The notes beneath the pieces are model-generated. The model saw nothing but the letters and a program-made list of their open reading frames with translations. It was not told the DNA's origin and did no database searches. The position numbers and the translations under genes are program-made. DNA of 64,000 nucleotides, taken from Longimicrobiales bacterium (GTDB taxonomy: Bacteria > Gemmatimonadota > Gemmatimonadetes > Longimicrobiales > RSA9). Positions 32,356 to 43,716 of this stretch are shown here, piece by piece (the first letter of the stretch is position 1; every line of letters starts with the position of its first letter). The stretch lies in the NCBI GenBank assembly GCA_035461765.1, contig DATHUY010000149.1:1-64000 (forward strand). The letters run 5' to 3'.

Positions 32356-34695
32356 CTAAGAGATGGGGCGGCCCATCCGCACGATGAACAACCCCTCCCG
32401 GATGCTCGTGAAGATGATGGTGCCGCTGCGGAAATACGGGTAATTGCTCCACGAGCCGTTGAAGCCCGGGATATTCTCGCTGTTGGGGACGGAGTCGAAG
32501 TACCCGATCTCCCGGGGATTGGCGCGGTCGCTGATGTCGATGATGCGCAGTCCGCTGGCGTAGTTGGACTGGTACATGGTGTCGCCGCGCACGTACAGGT
32601 TGTGATCGGATGCGGCGCTCGTGCCGAGGAATTCGCCGGCCAGCACGGGGTCGTCGAGGTCTGCGACGTCCCAGATGATGGTGCGGGTGCGCGGCACGAC
32701 GCCGGCCACCTCATCGCCCTCATCGTTCATGTAGAAGAAGCGGTGGTCGTCAGTGAGCCAGCCCTGGTGCGCGTACTGTACGTTCGGGTAGGCGGCGCGT
32801 GCGACGGCGATGGGATTCTCCCGGTCCGTGACGTCGGCAATGCTGAGGGCTGTCTCATTGGAGCCGAAGCAGATCTCGCGGCCGACGTACTTCTCGTCGG
32901 GGCCGTCATAGGTGACGCACTGGGCGTCATGCGACGTACCCGTACCCGACATCCCGGTGCGTGCGTCGGCGAAGCAGCCGGCGAACACGGGGGCCTTCGG
33001 GTCGCGCACATTGATCATGTGCAGGCCGCCCCCGCACGTGTTCCCGCCGCCATTGCTGCCGACCGCCACGGCGAGGCCGGTCTCCTCATTGATGACGATG
33101 TTGTGTGCGCTGTGGATCCCGTCGTAATGGGCCGTCTCGACGAACGTGACGGGTGCACCCTGCACGTCGCGCAGCTGCGTGAGATCGAAGACCTGAACGC
33201 CGTGCTCGCCAGCGCCATCGGCTACGATGAACGCGTGATCGCGATAGACCTTGATGTCGCGCCACAGGTTCGGTCTGGCGCCTTCGGTCAGAGGCAGGTC
33301 GCCGAGATAGCGGGGATTGGAAGGATCGGTCACGTCGACGAACGACGTGCCGTTCGAGCGACCGACGAGCGCGTATTCCCGGTCCGTCAGCGGGTCGGTC
33401 CAGCCCCAGATGTCGTTCAGGTGGACGCCGGGCCCTGCGCCCACGGCCGACGGCGGCAGATACCCGAGCAGCTCCACATTGCTGCAGCTGAATGATGCGG
33501 CGCGTCCGTTCGCACAGGTCTGTACGCTGCCGGTGACTGTTGGGAACTCCTCGGGCGGGCTGCGCAGCTCGGTAGCCACGGCCCAGTTCCCGTCGGGCCG
33601 GCGCTCCGCGGCGAGGGCGGTTCCCGTCCCCAGGATATCGGGGATGCCGACCACGAGCGCCCCCGCAGTCGCTGCCATGGAGGCGGCAAACTGTGTGTGC
33701 GCCTGATTCGACGGGTTCACGAGCGGCCCGGCATCCGTCCAGGCGCCTGTCGTGCTGTCGCGCGTAAAACGATACGCGGCACGCGTGCCGGGTGCGCCCG
33801 CCCACAGATCACGTCCCGACACGGCGACAGAGGAGCCGAAGAGCGTGCCCGGGCGCCCGTCGAATGCCTGGAGCCGGTCGGCGGCGTTCCAGCTGTTCGT
33901 CGCGGCGTCGTACCGGAACACGAATACGCCACCGCTCTGCTGGTCCCGGAGCGGCGCGCCGGCGATGATGAGGCCGTCCATGATGGCGAGGCTGCTGCCG
34001 ACGGCATCCCCGGCGCCTGCGCTCCGCGCGACGAGATGTGCGTGCTCCGCCCAGGCGTCGCCATCGCGCTGGAACAGCCAGGCTCCGCCGCGACCCTCCG
34101 CCTCGCCTGGTGCGCCCACGACGATCCAGTCGGGACCGGCTGCGAGCGCAGCGCCGAAGCGGTCGGCCGCGGACATGCCATCCACGGTCAGCTCCGCCTC
34201 CTGGCGCCAGACGTTGCCATCCCTGCGATAGACATGGACGGCGTTCGATCCGGGCACCGCTACGGCTGCGACGTCATTGTGGACCGCGACTGCCGCACCG
34301 GCGCTGTCGCCTGCCTCCGCGCGCGCGCCGGCCAGCCGCCCGGTATGGAGCCAACGGCCATTGCTGCGGGTGAACGCATGGGCGGCCCCGGCGCCATTGG
34401 CTTCGGCCGGATAGCCGACGATCACGACGTCACCGGAGGCCGCCACCGACCGTGCGAAGAGATCGCCGGGTCGACTGGCGGGAGCCGTGAGGCGACCCGC
34501 CTCGACCCACTGCCCGCTCTCGCCACGGATGTATGCGTAGACCATTCCGGGCCGGGCGATGTTCAGCGGTTCAGCGACGTAGAGGACGTCGCCCGCCGCG
34601 GCCACCGACGTGCCGTAACCGCCCTGGGCAGCCAGCGGCGCGGCCGCCGCGGCAGACACGGCCGCCATGATTGCTGCTGTCGGGATCGTCCTCAT
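32356..34695 (-). CDS. Secreted choice-of-anchor B protein with FG-GAP-like and LVIVD-like repeats
   Basis: The 779-residue exported protein has a signal peptide (IPTAAIMAAVSAAAAAPLAAQ). The first half (about 25-385) is a propeller of FG-GAP-like repeats: GDLFARSVAASGDVVIVGYP, DRFGAALAAGPDWIVVGAPG and TLFGSSVAVSGRDLWAGAPG recur with a spacing near 50 residues. The second half is the choice-of-anchor B domain with LVIVD-type repeats (YALVGRSNGTSFVDVTDPSN, GLRIIDISDRANPREIGYF). It contains four or more Cys (GSVQTCANG, FSCSNVELL, NTCGGGLHMI, AGCFADA) and conserved His in GIHSAHNIVINEETG. Its role is unknown; surface or matrix adhesion is the usual guess. Divergent from pgm across 198 bases in which I see no clear promoter. 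Confidence 0.85.
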   Translation of the reverse strand: MRTIPTAAIMAAVSAAAAAPLAAQGGYGTSVAAAGDVLYVAEPLNIARPGMVYAYIRGESGQWVEAGRLTAPASRPGDLFARSVAASGDVVIVGYPAEANGAGAAHAFTRSNGRWLHTGRLAGARAEAGDSAGAAVAVHNDVAAVAVPGSNAVHVYRRDGNVWRQEAELTVDGMSAADRFGAALAAGPDWIVVGAPGEAEGRGGAWLFQRDGDAWAEHAHLVARSAGAGDAVGSSLAIMDGLIIAGAPLRDQQSGGVFVFRYDAATNSWNAADRLQAFDGRPGTLFGSSVAVSGRDLWAGAPGTRAAYRFTRDSTTGAWTDAGPLVNPSNQAHTQFAASMAATAGALVVGIPDILGTGTALAAERRPDGNWAVATELRSPPEEFPTVTGSVQTCANGRAASFSCSNVELLGYLPPSAVGAGPGVHLNDIWGWTDPLTDREYALVGRSNGTSFVDVTDPSNPRYLGDLPLTEGARPNLWRDIKVYRDHAFIVADGAGEHGVQVFDLTQLRDVQGAPVTFVETAHYDGIHSAHNIVINEETGLAVAVGSNGGGNTCGGGLHMINVRDPKAPVFAGCFADARTGMSGTGTSHDAQCVTYDGPDEKYVGREICFGSNETALSIADVTDRENPIAVARAAYPNVQYAHQGWLTDDHRFFYMNDEGDEVAGVVPRTRTIIWDVADLDDPVLAGEFLGTSAASDHNLYVRGDTMYQSNYASGLRIIDISDRANPREIGYFDSVPNSENIPGFNGSWSNYPYFRSGTIIFTSIREGLFIVRMGRPIS

Positions 34696-34893
34696 AACCG
34701 CCTCTGGCTGATGTCGAAGGCTGACGCCCGAGGGCGCGGAGTTGCTTTGTGGGATGTCCGCCGGGGCGGCGGTTCCGCATCATAGGGGCGGAACCCCGCA
34801 GCGTCCAGTGGCGCGTGCCTGTCCGGGCGGCCAGGTGGTCGCTGGCCGGCGTGCAACCTGCATGGGCAGCGCGCAACCAGGAGACGCCACGAA

Positions 34894-36525
<1,632 letters not shown>

Positions 36526-36529
36526 ACGG

Positions 36530-36658
36530 CGGGACCTGGTCCCGATCTGCACTTGCGGCCCAGCCGCATATGCGGCTGCCCCGTGTCGCGGAATGTGGTA
36601 TAGTGCGGGCATGTCCATGGCCGGATCGGCCGTAACTGCAAACCGAAACCAGGTCCCG
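36530..36658. repeat. Structured spacer with long-range inverted repeat
   Basis: The 11-nt arms 36530-36540 and 36648-36658 (CGGGACCTGGT and its perfect complement) enclose the promoter region of the amidohydrolase. The left arm also starts a short perfect hairpin (CGGGAC, loop CTG, GTCCCG; 36530-36544), a weak terminator candidate for pgm. Confidence 0.5.
36561..36604 (+). promoter_or_regulatory. 18-bp palindrome and -10 element upstream of the amidohydrolase
   Basis: CAGCCGCATATGCGGCTG (36561-36578) is a perfect palindrome. TATAGT at 36599-36604 is a good -10 box, and the end of the palindrome falls at the expected -35 position, as for a regulator site. The predicted start is about 36610-36612. 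Confidence 0.45.
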
Positions 36659-36666
36659 GGGCCGTT

Positions 36667-38358
36667 ATGCAGCGACGCACGTTCATCAGGCGCGCCGCCA
36701 CGCTCGGCGGCGCCGCGCTAGCCGGCATCAGCGTCACCGATGCCGCCCATGCCGCCGCGCCTGCGACACACGCCGGCAATGCGGGCGCGCGCGCCGACCT
36801 GGTGCTGCGCCGGGCGCTGATCTACGACGGCTCGGGTGGCGCGCCGGTCCGCGGGGACGTGGCGGTGAGCGGCGGTCGCATCGTGGAGATCTCGGCGCAG
36901 CTCGCCACGCGTGGCGACCGTGAGGTGGACCTGGCCGGGCTCGCACTCGCGCCCGGATTTATCGACATCCATTCGCACACGGATCTGAGCCTGCTGCGCG
37001 ACCCTCGCGCTGACAGCAAGGTGCGGCAGGGTGTGACGACCGAGGTCACCGGTCAGGACGGCGGGTCCGTCGGCTGGAGCGAAGCCGACTTCGCGGCGGC
37101 GCGCGAGCGTTATGCGCAGCAGGGGATCGACCTGGATTTCCGGGACGTCCCGGGATTCCTCCGCTACATCGATGCGCACGGTGCGGCCGTCAATGTCGCG
37201 AGCATGATCGGCGCGGGTCACGTCCGCGGCCTGGTGATCGGCAACACGGACCGGCCGGCGACGGACGGCGACATCGAACGCATGGTCGCCCTCGTACGCG
37301 CGGCGCTGAACGGAGGCGCGTGCGGCATGTCGACCGGGCTGGAGTATACGCCCGGTGCATTCGCCGATGCCGCGGAGCTCCAGACGCTCGCCGCTCCGCT
37401 GCGCGGTACCGGGCTGCCGTTCGCGAGTCACATGCGCAACGAGGATGACCGCCTCATCGCCGCACTGGAGGAAGTGATCGGCATCGGCCAGCGCGCCGGC
37501 GTAGCCGTCCATGTGTCGCATCTGAAGGCGCAGGGCGAACGCAACTGGTGGAAGACGGATGCAGCGCTGCGGCTGCTCGAGGATGCGCGTGCGGCAGGGA
37601 TCGACGCGAGCTTCGATGTCTATCCCTACGAGGCTTACGCGACGGGCCTGTCGAACCTGTTCCCGGTGTGGGCGCGCGAGGGAGGGACCGACGCGTTTCT
37701 CTCACGACTGCGCGACGATGCGACTGCGTCACGAATCGAGCGCGCGGTCCGCGACAAGATCGCGATGCTGGGATCATGGGACTCCGTGCAGATGTCGTCC
37801 GCATCATCGGCGGACTATGCATGGGTGGCCGGTGGCAGGCTCGGCACGCTCGCGCAGCAACGCGGTGTCGAGCCGTATGCGCTTCTGCTCGACATCATCG
37901 TCGGCGACCGTGCGAGCACGCGCATGGTGGGCTTCGGCATGAGCGAGGAGAACATCGCGCGCAAGCTCGCGCACCCGCTGTCCATGGTATGTTCCGATGG
38001 CGGCGCCGTCGCCATGGGCGATGGCGTGCCGCACCCGCGCAACTATGGCACGTTTCCGCGCGTGCTCGGGCGGTACGTGCGCGAGCTGAACGCTCTGCCG
38101 CTCGAACAGGCCATTCACAAGATGACGCGCAAGCCGGCAGACCGGCTGCTGTTTACGGATCGCGGGCGCATTGAGGTCGGCGCTGCGGCGGATCTGGTGG
38201 CGTTCGATCCGGCCACGGTTGCAGACCGCGCAACGTTCGCGGAACCGCACCAATACCCGGTCGGCGTTCCGCACGTCATCGTCGGGGGCACGTTCGTGAT
38301 CGAGAATGGCGAGCATACGGAGGCGCGGCCCGGCAAGGCGGTGCGGCCATCCAGGTGA
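36667..38358 (+). CDS. Tat-exported D-aminoacylase-like amidohydrolase
   Basis: The 563-residue amidohydrolase begins QRRTFIRRAATLGGAALAG, a twin-arginine-type signal. The mature enzyme has the small beta domain (ADLVLRRALIYDGSGGAPVR), the metal motif FIDIHSHTDLSLL, a VRQGVTTEVTGQDGGSVGW segment, STGLEYTPGAFA, SHMRNEDDRLIAALEE, VHVSHLKAQGERNWWK (metal His) and VCSDGGAVAMGDGVPHPRNY (catalytic Asp), then RKPADRLLFTDRGRIEVGA. This follows the N-acyl-D-amino-acid deacylase family, which frees D-amino acids from N-acyl forms, although dihydroorotase-like relatives act on other amides. Export by Tat means it folds with metal before export. No good SD precedes ATG 36667. Confidence 0.88.
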   Translation: MQRRTFIRRAATLGGAALAGISVTDAAHAAAPATHAGNAGARADLVLRRALIYDGSGGAPVRGDVAVSGGRIVEISAQLATRGDREVDLAGLALAPGFIDIHSHTDLSLLRDPRADSKVRQGVTTEVTGQDGGSVGWSEADFAAARERYAQQGIDLDFRDVPGFLRYIDAHGAAVNVASMIGAGHVRGLVIGNTDRPATDGDIERMVALVRAALNGGACGMSTGLEYTPGAFADAAELQTLAAPLRGTGLPFASHMRNEDDRLIAALEEVIGIGQRAGVAVHVSHLKAQGERNWWKTDAALRLLEDARAAGIDASFDVYPYEAYATGLSNLFPVWAREGGTDAFLSRLRDDATASRIERAVRDKIAMLGSWDSVQMSSASSADYAWVAGGRLGTLAQQRGVEPYALLLDIIVGDRASTRMVGFGMSEENIARKLAHPLSMVCSDGGAVAMGDGVPHPRNYGTFPRVLGRYVRELNALPLEQAIHKMTRKPADRLLFTDRGRIEVGAAADLVAFDPATVADRATFAEPHQYPVGVPHVIVGGTFVIENGEHTEARPGKAVRPSR

Positions 38359-38359
38359 C

Positions 38360-39682
38360 TCAGTCGATCTCGTAGCGCTTCAGCTTCTCGTACAGCGTTC
38401 GAACGCCGATGCCGAGTCGTTCCGCGGCGAGGCGGCGGTTGCCGCCGACCTCGTCGAGCGCGGTCCGTATCGCGTCGCGCTCGATGTCGTTCATCGTGCG
38501 CGCGTCATCGGTGCGCGCGGGCGGTCCTGCCTGCACGGTGATATCGGCACCGCGGATGACATCGCCCTCCGCCATGATCGCCGCGCGCTCCAGAGTATTC
38601 CGCAGCTCGCGCACGTTACCCGGCCACGCACCTGACCGGATCCGGTGTGCCGCTTCCTCGTCGAGGCGGAGCGGCGGGCGTCCCAGGTCTGCGCTGATCT
38701 GTGCCAGCAGCGTTTCGGCCAGCGGCGCGATATCGCTCGTGCGCTCGCGCAGCGGCGGCAGCTCGATGGGGAACACGGCCAGCCGGTGGTAGAGGTCCTC
38801 GCGGAACTCGCCGGTGTGCAGCATGTCCGCGATGTCGCGGTTCGTGGCGGCGATCCATCGTACATCGGTGTCGATCGTACGGGTACCGCCCACGCGTTCG
38901 AAGTGACGTTCCTGAAGCACGCGCAGCAGCTTCGCCTGCATTTCCTGTTTCAGCTCGCCGATCTCATCGAGGAACATCGTGCCGCCGTGAGCGAGCTCGA
39001 GGCGCCCGCGGCGCGCGGCGGTCGCGCCCGTGAACGCACCCTTCTCGTGGCCGAATATCTCACTCTCCATCAGGTTCTCGGAGATCGCGGCACAGTTGAC
39101 GGCAATGAACGGCCCGTCGGCGCGGCGGCTGTTCCGGTGTATGGTGCGGGCGGCCACCTCCTTGCCCGTGCCGCTCTCGCCGAGCAGCAGCACGGTCGCG
39201 TTCGTCGGGGCGACCTTTTCTATGCCGCGGAGCACGGGAGCCATGGCCGGGTCACCGTAGGAGAGCGGCGGCAGCGCATCGACGCGTTCGGCGGCATCTC
39301 TCATTGACAGCAGCCGTCGCCGCTCCAGGGCGCGAGCGACAATCAGCCGCAGCTCGGCGGGGCTGCCGAGCGGCTTCTGGAGATAGTCGAACGCGCCGAG
39401 CTTCATCGCTTCGACCGCGCTGTCGACGGTGCCGTGGGCGGTGAGGACGACGACCTCGATCTCGGGCTGATCCGCTTTCGCCTTGCGCAGGATGTCGACG
39501 CCGTCCAGGGCGCCCGGCATGCGCAGGTCGGTGATCACCAGGTCGAACGCGCGCTCGTGCAGCCGCTGCAGTGCGGCAAGACCGTCGGCAGCCTGCGTGA
39601 CATCATGGCCATCGTCACCGAGCGCATCCGCGAGGAACTCGCGAATGCCTTCTTCGTCATCGACGACGAGGATGCGCGCCAT
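38360..39682 (-). CDS. Sigma54-dependent response regulator (NtrC/AtoC type)
   Basis: The 440-residue protein has three domains. The receiver (1-120) has the acidic pair at DDE (8-10), phosphorylation site D52 in VITDLRMPG and K103 in YLQKP. The AAA+ domain has Walker A GESGTGKE (168-175), the sigma54-contacting GAFTGA loop (215-220), Walker [13 protein letters not shown] and an Arg finger in [10 protein letters not shown] Fis-type HTH ends the chain ([20 protein letters not shown]). All residues required for sigma54 activation are present. It is the partner of the kinase at 39683-40984, whose stop comes immediately before its start. I found no clear -24/-12 promoter in the neighbouring spacers, so its targets may lie elsewhere. 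Confidence 0.95.
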   Translation of the reverse strand: MARILVVDDEEGIREFLADALGDDGHDVTQAADGLAALQRLHERAFDLVITDLRMPGALDGVDILRKAKADQPEIEVVVLTAHGTVDSAVEAMKLGAFDYLQKPLGSPAELRLIVARALERRRLLSMRDAAERVDALPPLSYGDPAMAPVLRGIEKVAPTNATVLLLGESGTGKEVAARTIHRNSRRADGPFIAVNCAAISENLMESEIFGHEKGAFTGATAARRGRLELAHGGTMFLDEIGELKQEMQAKLLRVLQERHFERVGGTRTIDTDVRWIAATNRDIADMLHTGEFREDLYHRLAVFPIELPPLRERTSDIAPLAETLLAQISADLGRPPLRLDEEAAHRIRSGAWPGNVRELRNTLERAAIMAEGDVIRGADITVQAGPPARTDDARTMNDIERDAIRTALDEVGGNRRLAAERLGIGVRTLYEKLKRYEID

Positions 39683-40984
39683 TCAGCCTCCGGCCGGAAT
39701 CTCGATGCGGAACACGGCACCACCCTCTTCATGGTTGCGTGCGCTGACCAGGCCGCCGTGCATCTCGGCGGCGCGGCGCGCCACGGCCAGGCCGAGCCCG
39801 GTGCCACTCGTGCGCGTCGTGAAGAACGGATCGAAGATACGTGTCGCGGTGCCTGGCGCGAGCCCATCGCCGAAGTCGCGGACCTCGTAAACCAGGCGAT
39901 CGTCCTCCTGCGCCACATGCACGCGCGGCCGTGAACCCTCCGGCGAGGCCTGCCGCGCGTTCTGCAGCACATTCACGAGGATCTGGCGGATGCGCGCGGG
40001 ATCCATCGGCCATCTCGCTGGCACACCGGCGCTCTGGACATCGAAGCCATCGGCGCTCACGTCGCCGATCGATGCCTGCAATACCTCCATGGGGTCGATG
40101 GACTGTCGCTCGACTGTGGTGCTGCGCGCGAAATCGAGCAGGTCGGACGTCAGCGCTTCGAGCCGCGTCGCCTCGCCGACGACACGCTCGGCGCGCGCGT
40201 GCTCCCGTGAGTCGGTCGGCAGCCGCTCGGCGAGCAGCTGCGCGTTTCCCTTTAGCGATGCCAGCGGATTCCGGATCTCGTGCGCGAGGACGGCCGACAT
40301 CTCACCCAGCAGTGTCAGCCGCCTCTGTTCCTCGAGTCGCAGCAGTGCACTCTGGTACTTGCCCGATGTGCGCCAGAACAGAATTGCGGCGAGCGTCAGA
40401 ATGACCGCGGCGGCGATCGACAGCGCGAGCGAACGGGCGGCGCGGCTCTCGAGCGTGCTGGCGAGGACAGGCTCCATCTCGATCAGGATCCAGCGGCGCT
40501 GCGGCGGTCCGCGTCGGCCCTGATCGCCGCTCGCCCGCGCCGCCCGCCGCGCGGAGTCCTGTGCGGCCATCTCGGTGAACGTCGGCGGGCGCGGCATGAA
40601 GAGCCGGATCCGGTCGCCGGTCTGCTCGAGCGGCCCGGGGCTGAACGAGGGCTCGGCGCCCGGCTCCAGTGGAAGCAGCGCCTCGCCGGCGCTCATCGTG
40701 ACATCGCCGAGCGAGTCGAGCAGCGCGACGTAGCGCAGCCCCGCATCACCGTGTTCCTCGAGGAGGCCCGCCAGCATGGTATCGGCGATCGCGCCGGTGT
40801 GCTGGAGGAAGTTGTCGCGCACGGCGGCCTGCAGGAAGTCCGCCTGTCCACGGTTCAGCGCGGACACGGCCGACTGCGCACCGTTGTAGCTGGCGAACGC
40901 ACCGGCCACGAGCGCTACCGCCAGGGCGAGCGTCGTCGCGAGCCATCCGGTGCGCGCCAGTCCGGCCGGCCGTGTGTTGTTCAC
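39683..40984 (-). CDS. Membrane sensor histidine kinase
   Basis: The 433-residue kinase has TM1 at about 13-32, a periplasmic sensor of about 150 residues (QSAVSALNRGQADFLQAAVR through RRWILIEMEPVLAS), and TM2 at about 184-204. The dimerisation helix carries the phosphorylated His in MSAVLAHEIRNPLASLKGN (H235), then comes the ATPase with N box RQILVNVLQNARQAS, G1 VRDFGDGL, F box FDPFFTTRT and G2 GTGLGLAV. It has no HAMP or PAS domain of normal size. The sequence resembles kinases paired with NtrC-type regulators such as ZraS/AtoS. The gene overlaps neither neighbour but abuts its regulator, forming a two-gene unit. The TolC gene ends 104 bases upstream on the same strand. Confidence 0.94.
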   Translation of the reverse strand: MNNTRPAGLARTGWLATTLALAVALVAGAFASYNGAQSAVSALNRGQADFLQAAVRDNFLQHTGAIADTMLAGLLEEHGDAGLRYVALLDSLGDVTMSAGEALLPLEPGAEPSFSPGPLEQTGDRIRLFMPRPPTFTEMAAQDSARRAARASGDQGRRGPPQRRWILIEMEPVLASTLESRAARSLALSIAAAVILTLAAILFWRTSGKYQSALLRLEEQRRLTLLGEMSAVLAHEIRNPLASLKGNAQLLAERLPTDSREHARAERVVGEATRLEALTSDLLDFARSTTVERQSIDPMEVLQASIGDVSADGFDVQSAGVPARWPMDPARIRQILVNVLQNARQASPEGSRPRVHVAQEDDRLVYEVRDFGDGLAPGTATRIFDPFFTTRTSGTGLGLAVARRAAEMHGGLVSARNHEEGGAVFRIEIPAGG

Positions 40985-41088
40985 TGGCCTTCCCGCCTGA
41001 TCATGGGCCGGTTCATATCATATACGCGTGTGTCCATAATGGTGTCCGATCAGTTCCTGTGACCCGCGCGGGCGTGATTCACGGCCCG

Positions 41089-42447
41089 TCAGTTCGTGAG
41101 CCGGGCGCCCGCATCCATGCCGCCTGTGTAATAATCCAGCACCTGGTCCTGGTACACCAGCGTGTAGCGTGCGCGGACCTGCGCGCTCATGGCATCGACA
41201 TACGCCGTGCGGGACTGGGTGAGCTCGAACAGGGTCGCAACGCCGGCATCATAGCGTGCTTCCGTCGAGGTGAGGGCCTGCTGCGCCGCGGCGACGCGCG
41301 CGTCCGCCGCATCCAGTCGCGCGACGGCCGCCTCGCGATCAAGCACGGCACGCTTCACCTCCAGCGCGACCTGCTGACGCTGGTCTTCCAGGCTGAGCCG
41401 GGCATTGTCCACCTGCACGTTCGCGCGCTCGATCGCGCGTCCGCTCGTGAGTCGGTCGAACAACGGGAGCGACACCGACAGGCTCACGGAGCCGCCGCGT
41501 GACTGGTCGAGCTGATCGGTCAGGCCGAGCTCGGCAGCGCTCGAGTAGTTCGCGCCGTAGCCGGCGGACAGTGACACGGTCGGCATTCGCGATGCTGCCG
41601 CGGCGCGCACGCCCTGCTCTGCCGCGTCGGTGCGCGCGGCAAGCGCCGCGATGTCCGCACGTCGCTGCAAAGCCTGGTCGACGAGCGTGGGCACATCGAG
41701 CAGGATGTCGCGCGCCGCATCAGCGATCGCCGGCGCCTCGAACTCGTACTCGGCTGCCGCGTCCAGCCGCAGCGCCTGCACCAGCGCCACTTCCGCCAGC
41801 TCACGGGAGCGCTCCGCCTCCACGAGCGTCGAGCGTGCGGCCGCAGCCGTCGCCCGCTGCTGATACAGGTCGGCGATCGGACGGGCGCCGCGGTCCACGA
41901 GGATCACCAGCTCCGCTTCGCGATCCCTCTGTGCGGACAGATTGTCCTCCGCCACGCGCACCTGCTCGCGCGCCTCGATCAGCGTCAGGTATCCGGAGAT
42001 CACGGAGAATACCACATCCTGGCGCGTCCGCGCCGCATCCATGGAGCCGGCCGTCTCCTGGAGCTCGGCGCTGCGCAGGTTGGCCATGTTCGCGAACCCG
42101 TCGAACAGCGTCACACTCGACGACAGCCGCGCATTCACCGACTGCGAGGCGCCGCCGATACCGCTCGACTGGAGATCCTGTGACCCGGACGTGCTGAGGC
42201 GCAGGTCGGGCAGGAAGCTCATCCTCGCATCCGACACGGCCAGCGCGTTCAACGTCTGCGTATTCTCCGACCGCGCAATCGCACTGCTCTGGCGAAGTGC
42301 GATTCCGATCGCCTCGTCGAACGTGACTATCGTGGGAGCCTGGGCAGATGCCCCGCTGCCAATCCCGAGCGCGATCGCCACGATCGCACCCATCCACCGC
42401 CATCCATGTATGTCAGCCATGATCAGTTGTCCCTGTCCAATGTTCAT
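41089..42447 (-). CDS. TolC-family outer-membrane efflux channel
   Basis: This is a 452-residue protein from ATG 42447; a start at 42420 (MADIHGW) is equally possible and gives a cleaner signal peptide ending GASAQA. Two internally homologous halves are visible, as in all TolC proteins. Each has a long helix pair (TFDEAIGIALRQSSAIARSE in the first, LLDVPTLVDQALQRRADIAA in the second) and beta-strand segments (SFLPDLRLSTSGSQDL and SRMPTVSLSAGYGANYSS). It should form a trimer spanning the outer membrane and periplasm. It is the last gene of the MacA-MacB-TolC cluster, about 50 bases after the permease. Confidence 0.93.
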   Translation of the reverse strand: MNIGQGQLIMADIHGWRWMGAIVAIALGIGSGASAQAPTIVTFDEAIGIALRQSSAIARSENTQTLNALAVSDARMSFLPDLRLSTSGSQDLQSSGIGGASQSVNARLSSSVTLFDGFANMANLRSAELQETAGSMDAARTRQDVVFSVISGYLTLIEAREQVRVAEDNLSAQRDREAELVILVDRGARPIADLYQQRATAAAARSTLVEAERSRELAEVALVQALRLDAAAEYEFEAPAIADAARDILLDVPTLVDQALQRRADIAALAARTDAAEQGVRAAAASRMPTVSLSAGYGANYSSAAELGLTDQLDQSRGGSVSLSVSLPLFDRLTSGRAIERANVQVDNARLSLEDQRQQVALEVKRAVLDREAAVARLDAADARVAAAQQALTSTEARYDAGVATLFELTQSRTAYVDAMSAQVRARYTLVYQDQVLDYYTGGMDAGARLTN

Positions 42448-42498
42448 CCGTTGATGTGACTGCCCTGCCCCTGCGTGTCGCGCTTCTGGATCTCAAGC

Positions 42499-43716
42499 TC
42501 ACTCGTACCGCAGCGCCTCGATCGGATCCAGGCCCGCCGCACGCCGCGCCGGATAGAAGCCGAAGAACACGCCCACTGCGCCGGCGAACCCGAGCGCCAT
42601 CATTACTGTTGGCGCCGAGATCAGCGTGCTCCAGCCCGTGATCCCGGCGACGACAGCACTGCCCGTGTAACCGAGCGCGACGCCGAGCAGTCCTCCCGCA
42701 ACCGACATGACAACGCTCTCGATCAGGAACTGGGTCTGCACGTCGCTGCCGCGTGCGCCGAGCGCGAGGCGCAAGCCGATCTCGCGGGTGCGCTCGGTCA
42801 CGGACACCAGCATGATGTTCATGATGCCGATCCCGCCGACCAGGAGAGAGATGCTCGCGATGGCCGCCAGCAGGAGCGTCATGACCTGAGTCGTCCCCTG
42901 TGCCGCGTCGGCGAGCTCGGCCTGGTTGCGAACCTGGAAGTCATCCGGCTCGTTCGGCGCGAGACCATGGCTGTCGCGCATGATTGCAGCGATCTCCGCC
43001 TGTGCGGCCGTCACGTCCTGAGGGTTGAACGTACTGGCCAGGATCTGCGCGATGAACGTGCGGCCGCTGAGTCGCGTCTGCACGGTCGAATACGGCGCCA
43101 GCACCACGTCATCCTGGTCACTGCCCTCCGCCGTCTGCCCCTTGGATGCGAGCACGCCGACGATCGTGAACGGCACGTCGCGCACGCGCAGCTGCTGTCC
43201 GACCGCATCACCGTGCGGGAACAGGTTGGCCGCGACCGTCGCGCCCAGTACGGCCACCTTGCGCATGGCCTTCACGTCCGACTCGTCGAAGAACACGCCC
43301 GACTCCATGCCCCAGTCGCGGATCTGCGTGTAGTCGGTGTCGACGCCGTTGATCATCGTGCGCCAGTTGCCCTCACCGCCGACCACCTGCAGTCGCGTGA
43401 CGATCACCGGTGACACCGCGGCGAGCAGTGTGTTCTGCGAATCGATCGCGTCCACGTCCTCGACGGTCAGCCGGTTGAACGTCTGCGCACCCTGACTGAC
43501 ACCGCCCGTCTGCGCGGCACCGGCCGTGATCACAAGCATGTTCGTTCCGAGCCCCTGCACCTGGCGCTCGATCTGCGCCTGTGCTCCCGCGCCGACCGCC
43601 ACCATGATGATGACGGCGCCGACGCCGATGATGATGCCGAGCATCGTAAGCAGCGTGCGCATTGCGTTCTTGACGATGCTCTGCACTGCCACGCGGACCA
43701 TCACGACTGCCTTCAT
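42499..43716 (-). CDS. MacB-like ABC transporter permease
   Basis: The 405-residue permease starts with a TM segment (MRTLLTMLGIIIGVGAVIIM, 19-38), followed by a periplasmic MacB-PCD domain of about 220 residues (QIERQVQGLGTNMLVITAGA to VRNQAELADAAQGT). Three TM helices follow: VMTLLLAAIASISLLVGGIG with IMNIMLVSVTERTREIGLRL, then SVVMSVAGGLLGVALGYTGS, then VMMALGFAGAVGVFFGFYPA. It ends ARRAAGLDPIEALRYE, the hallmark of the family. Unlike E. coli MacB the ATPase is a separate gene, whose stop overlaps this start by 4 nt. The complex is a mechanotransmission exporter for macrolides, peptides or lipoprotein-like cargo. Confidence 0.95.
   Translation of the reverse strand: MKAVVMVRVAVQSIVKNAMRTLLTMLGIIIGVGAVIIMVAVGAGAQAQIERQVQGLGTNMLVITAGAAQTGGVSQGAQTFNRLTVEDVDAIDSQNTLLAAVSPVIVTRLQVVGGEGNWRTMINGVDTDYTQIRDWGMESGVFFDESDVKAMRKVAVLGATVAANLFPHGDAVGQQLRVRDVPFTIVGVLASKGQTAEGSDQDDVVLAPYSTVQTRLSGRTFIAQILASTFNPQDVTAAQAEIAAIMRDSHGLAPNEPDDFQVRNQAELADAAQGTTQVMTLLLAAIASISLLVGGIGIMNIMLVSVTERTREIGLRLALGARGSDVQTQFLIESVVMSVAGGLLGVALGYTGSAVVAGITGWSTLISAPTVMMALGFAGAVGVFFGFYPARRAAGLDPIEALRYE

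Noticed and set aside
40985-41088. Sigma54 promoter or kinase promoter between tolC and the histidine kinase
   Set aside because: A TATGAT-like box and a CCCGCGCGGG palindrome are present, but no matched -35 or GG-N10-GC element could be fitted.
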